A stretch of 64,000 nt of DNA from Paraburkholderia polaris (GTDB lineage Bacteria; Pseudomonadota; Gammaproteobacteria; Burkholderiales; Burkholderiaceae), in assembly GCF_012927345.1 (NCBI RefSeq), contig NZ_JABBGJ010000050.1, positions 1 through 64,000 on the forward strand, in the 5' to 3' direction. The notes below the pieces were generated by a model. The model did no database searches. It saw only the letters and a program-made list of their open reading frames with translations, and was not told the origin of the DNA. A program made the position numbers and the translations under genes. Positions 62,738 to 64,000 of the stretch are shown here, in pieces (within the stretch, counting starts at the first letter, position 1; the number at the start of each line of letters is the position of its first letter).

Positions 62738-63718
62738 ATGAAACTGATTTCTTCAACAGAGCGGAAGCTTGCCGATGGACACGAACAAGCCCACGATCGG
62801 GCGCTCGTTATGGAAACTGAAGACGGCAACGGCAGCTTCGAGGATGGGCAGGGTTGTTTCCTCCGAACCGTCGGCAGCCGGGTTCGGGCGCTGCGCGCGC
62901 AGCATGCGCTTACCAGGAGGGGCCTCGCAGAAAACGCCGGCGTATCCGAACGCTACCTGGCTAAACTGGAGGGAGGTTCGGGCAATGCATCGATCCTGGT
63001 ACTCCGCAAACTTGCGGTCGCGCTTCGTTGTGAGCCGGTTGACCTCTTGGAATCAGAGGATGCAGCGGGCCAAAAGGAATGGGATGAGCTCCGATCATTG
63101 CTCCGCGGTAAAAACAGCGAAGAGCTTCGGGCGTTTTGCCAGATTCTTGAAGGTCTAGTCAACAAATCTGCGGCGGAAGACCCGCAACGGACCGAGCGGA
63201 TCGCTTTGGTAGGCCTGCGAGGTGCAGGGAAATCTACCTTAGGGCGGATGCTTGCTGAAGAAAGAAAATGTTGCTTTGTAGAGCTCAGCCGCGTTGTAGT
63301 GGAAGTAGCCGGGTGTCCGGTCCCGGAAATTTATGCGCTGTACGGTGCGACAGCCTATCGGAGGTATGAGCGCAGAGCGCTCGAACACACTATCGAGAAA
63401 TATCCTCGCGCAGTAATCGCAGTGCCCGGCGGCCTCGTTGGCGAAGGCGAGACTTACAACCTTGTCCTTAAGCATTGCTTCACCGTCTGGCTAACCGCCA
63501 CCGCACACGATCACATGTCTCGCGTTATCGCGCAAGGCGACCTGCGGCCTATGGTCGGCTACAACGAGGCGACCGATGACCTGCGTCGTATCCTGGCATC
63601 GCGACGGGACAAGTATGCTCTGGCAGATCTTGAGCACGACACCAGCGCAAGACCCTTGGTTGAGACGTACTTGGCACTACGCGACCGGCTAGAACAACTC
63701 CAGGCGTTGTCACGGTAA
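62738..63718 (+). CDS. BoxR/BzdR-type regulator (XRE HTH plus shikimate-kinase-like domain)
   Basis: 326 residues. After a 45-residue lead there is an XRE HTH (LTRRGLAENAGVSERYLAKL with GSGNASILVLRKLA). From about 150 follows a shikimate-kinase-like domain with an intact Walker A (VGLRGAGKST), ELSRVVVEVAGCPVPEIY and VIAVPGGLVGEGETYNLVLK. BoxR and BzdR have this layout and sense benzoyl-CoA. The start could also be ATG 62810. Likely represses the three promoters that carry the shared motif until a CoA thioester builds up. Confidence 0.9.
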   Translation: MKLISSTERKLADGHEQAHDRALVMETEDGNGSFEDGQGCFLRTVGSRVRALRAQHALTRRGLAENAGVSERYLAKLEGGSGNASILVLRKLAVALRCEPVDLLESEDAAGQKEWDELRSLLRGKNSEELRAFCQILEGLVNKSAAEDPQRTERIALVGLRGAGKSTLGRMLAEERKCCFVELSRVVVEVAGCPVPEIYALYGATAYRRYERRALEHTIEKYPRAVIAVPGGLVGEGETYNLVLKHCFTVWLTATAHDHMSRVIAQGDLRPMVGYNEATDDLRRILASRRDKYALADLEHDTSARPLVETYLALRDRLEQLQALSR

Positions 63719-64000
63719 CTGGTCGGGCTGGTGGAGTGACGCGATGAAGACAACCATGTCGCTGCACTGAGGCGTCGCCGCACGATCCGCCAGCTGCAAA
63801 AAAAAGCCGACCGGATTAGGATCGGCACAAGATTCTGGCGACCCGGGGGCCACGCCAGAACCTGAGAGAAAATCAAGCAGCTGATCCTCATCCGCAGATC
63901 GAGGCACCGGAAATTCCGGGCTGGCGCGGGCCCCCGTGTTGACCGGCGAATGCCCGGACGTGCGCCGTACCAGGCGTATGCAACTTTTCGCTATTCGCGC
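63719..64000. other. Right edge, possible end of a minus-strand gene
   Basis: The minus-strand terminator at 63798-63826 implies a gene entering from beyond 64000. One open frame ends at a TGA near 63892 (reading HVRAFAGQHGGPRQP), and another stays open down to 63710 across the terminator. I cannot choose, and no family is recognisable. Confidence 0.4.
63798..63826 (-). terminator. Rho-independent terminator on the minus strand
   Basis: The minus strand reads GCCGATCC-TAATCC-GGTCGGC followed by eight T's. It stops transcription coming from the right edge of the window. Confidence 0.7.

Noticed and set aside
62738..63718. Housekeeping shikimate kinase
   Set aside because: An XRE HTH precedes the kinase-like domain and the gene neighbours are catabolic, so it is a BoxR/BzdR-type regulator.
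1..64000. CRISPR arrays, rRNA and tRNA genes
   Set aside because: Looked for regularly spaced repeats and conserved tRNA arms by eye and found none; a covariance search would be decisive.

Overview
The window is GC-rich DNA from a betaproteobacterium, most likely Paraburkholderia, Caballeronia or a close relative. The support is codon use, tightly packed catabolic operons with TRAP, MHS and NrtABC-type transporters, a cyanase, and the general style of the IS110/IS1111 elements. I could not search databases, so the genus is an inference. No rRNA, tRNA or CRISPR array was seen.

Layout. 1-3682: a three-layer nest of IS110-family (IS1111-type) insertion sequences. 3683-4130: short palindromes and a LysR remnant. 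4226-16809: a DUF305 protein and a periplasmic beta-propeller protein; then a sigma54-dependent regulator; then, behind a textbook -24/-12 promoter, an OsmC protein, an acyl-CoA-dehydrogenase-like flavoprotein, a rubredoxin/rubredoxin-reductase fusion, an NrtABC-type importer, cyanase, a persulfide-dioxygenase-like hydrolase and a TlpA-like thioredoxin. The set makes most sense as use of a compound that releases both cyanate and sulfane sulfur, thiocyanate being the best guess. 16923-20583: a LysR gene, a membrane protein and decayed genes. 20796-29970: an accessory zone with an AEP primase-SF2 helicase fusion, three toxin-antitoxin pairs of different types, and more remnants.

29971-33428 (minus strand): a three-subunit periplasmic GMC dehydrogenase (cytochrome c, small TAT subunit, FAD subunit). 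33922-43025 (minus strand): a glucarate/galactarate operon with TRAP uptake, LacI regulator, 2-hydroxyacid dehydrogenase, lactone hydrolase, glucarate dehydratase, aldolase and tartronate semialdehyde reductase. Two of its genes carry lesions: the dehydratase lacks about 33 internal residues and the reductase has an in-frame TAG at codon 55. 43591-44351: a pyrophosphatase next to a LysR remnant.

44776-63718: a large, mostly minus-strand cluster for CoA-dependent breakdown of an unidentified, probably aromatic, acid. It has an MHS permease, a hexapeptide-repeat protein, a chorismate-lyase-like protein, an aldehyde dehydrogenase, an AMP-forming CoA ligase, an SDR, a CoxLMS-type molybdenum hydroxylase with XdhC, a metallo-beta-lactamase-fold lactonase, a CoxG/crotonase fusion, a thioesterase and an iron alcohol dehydrogenase. 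A BoxR/BzdR-type regulator (HTH plus shikimate-kinase-like domain) lies at the end. A nearly identical 22-bp motif sits at three promoters of this cluster (47041, 59647, 62704) and is the best candidate for its operator. A tandem double-HxlR regulator lies inside the cluster.
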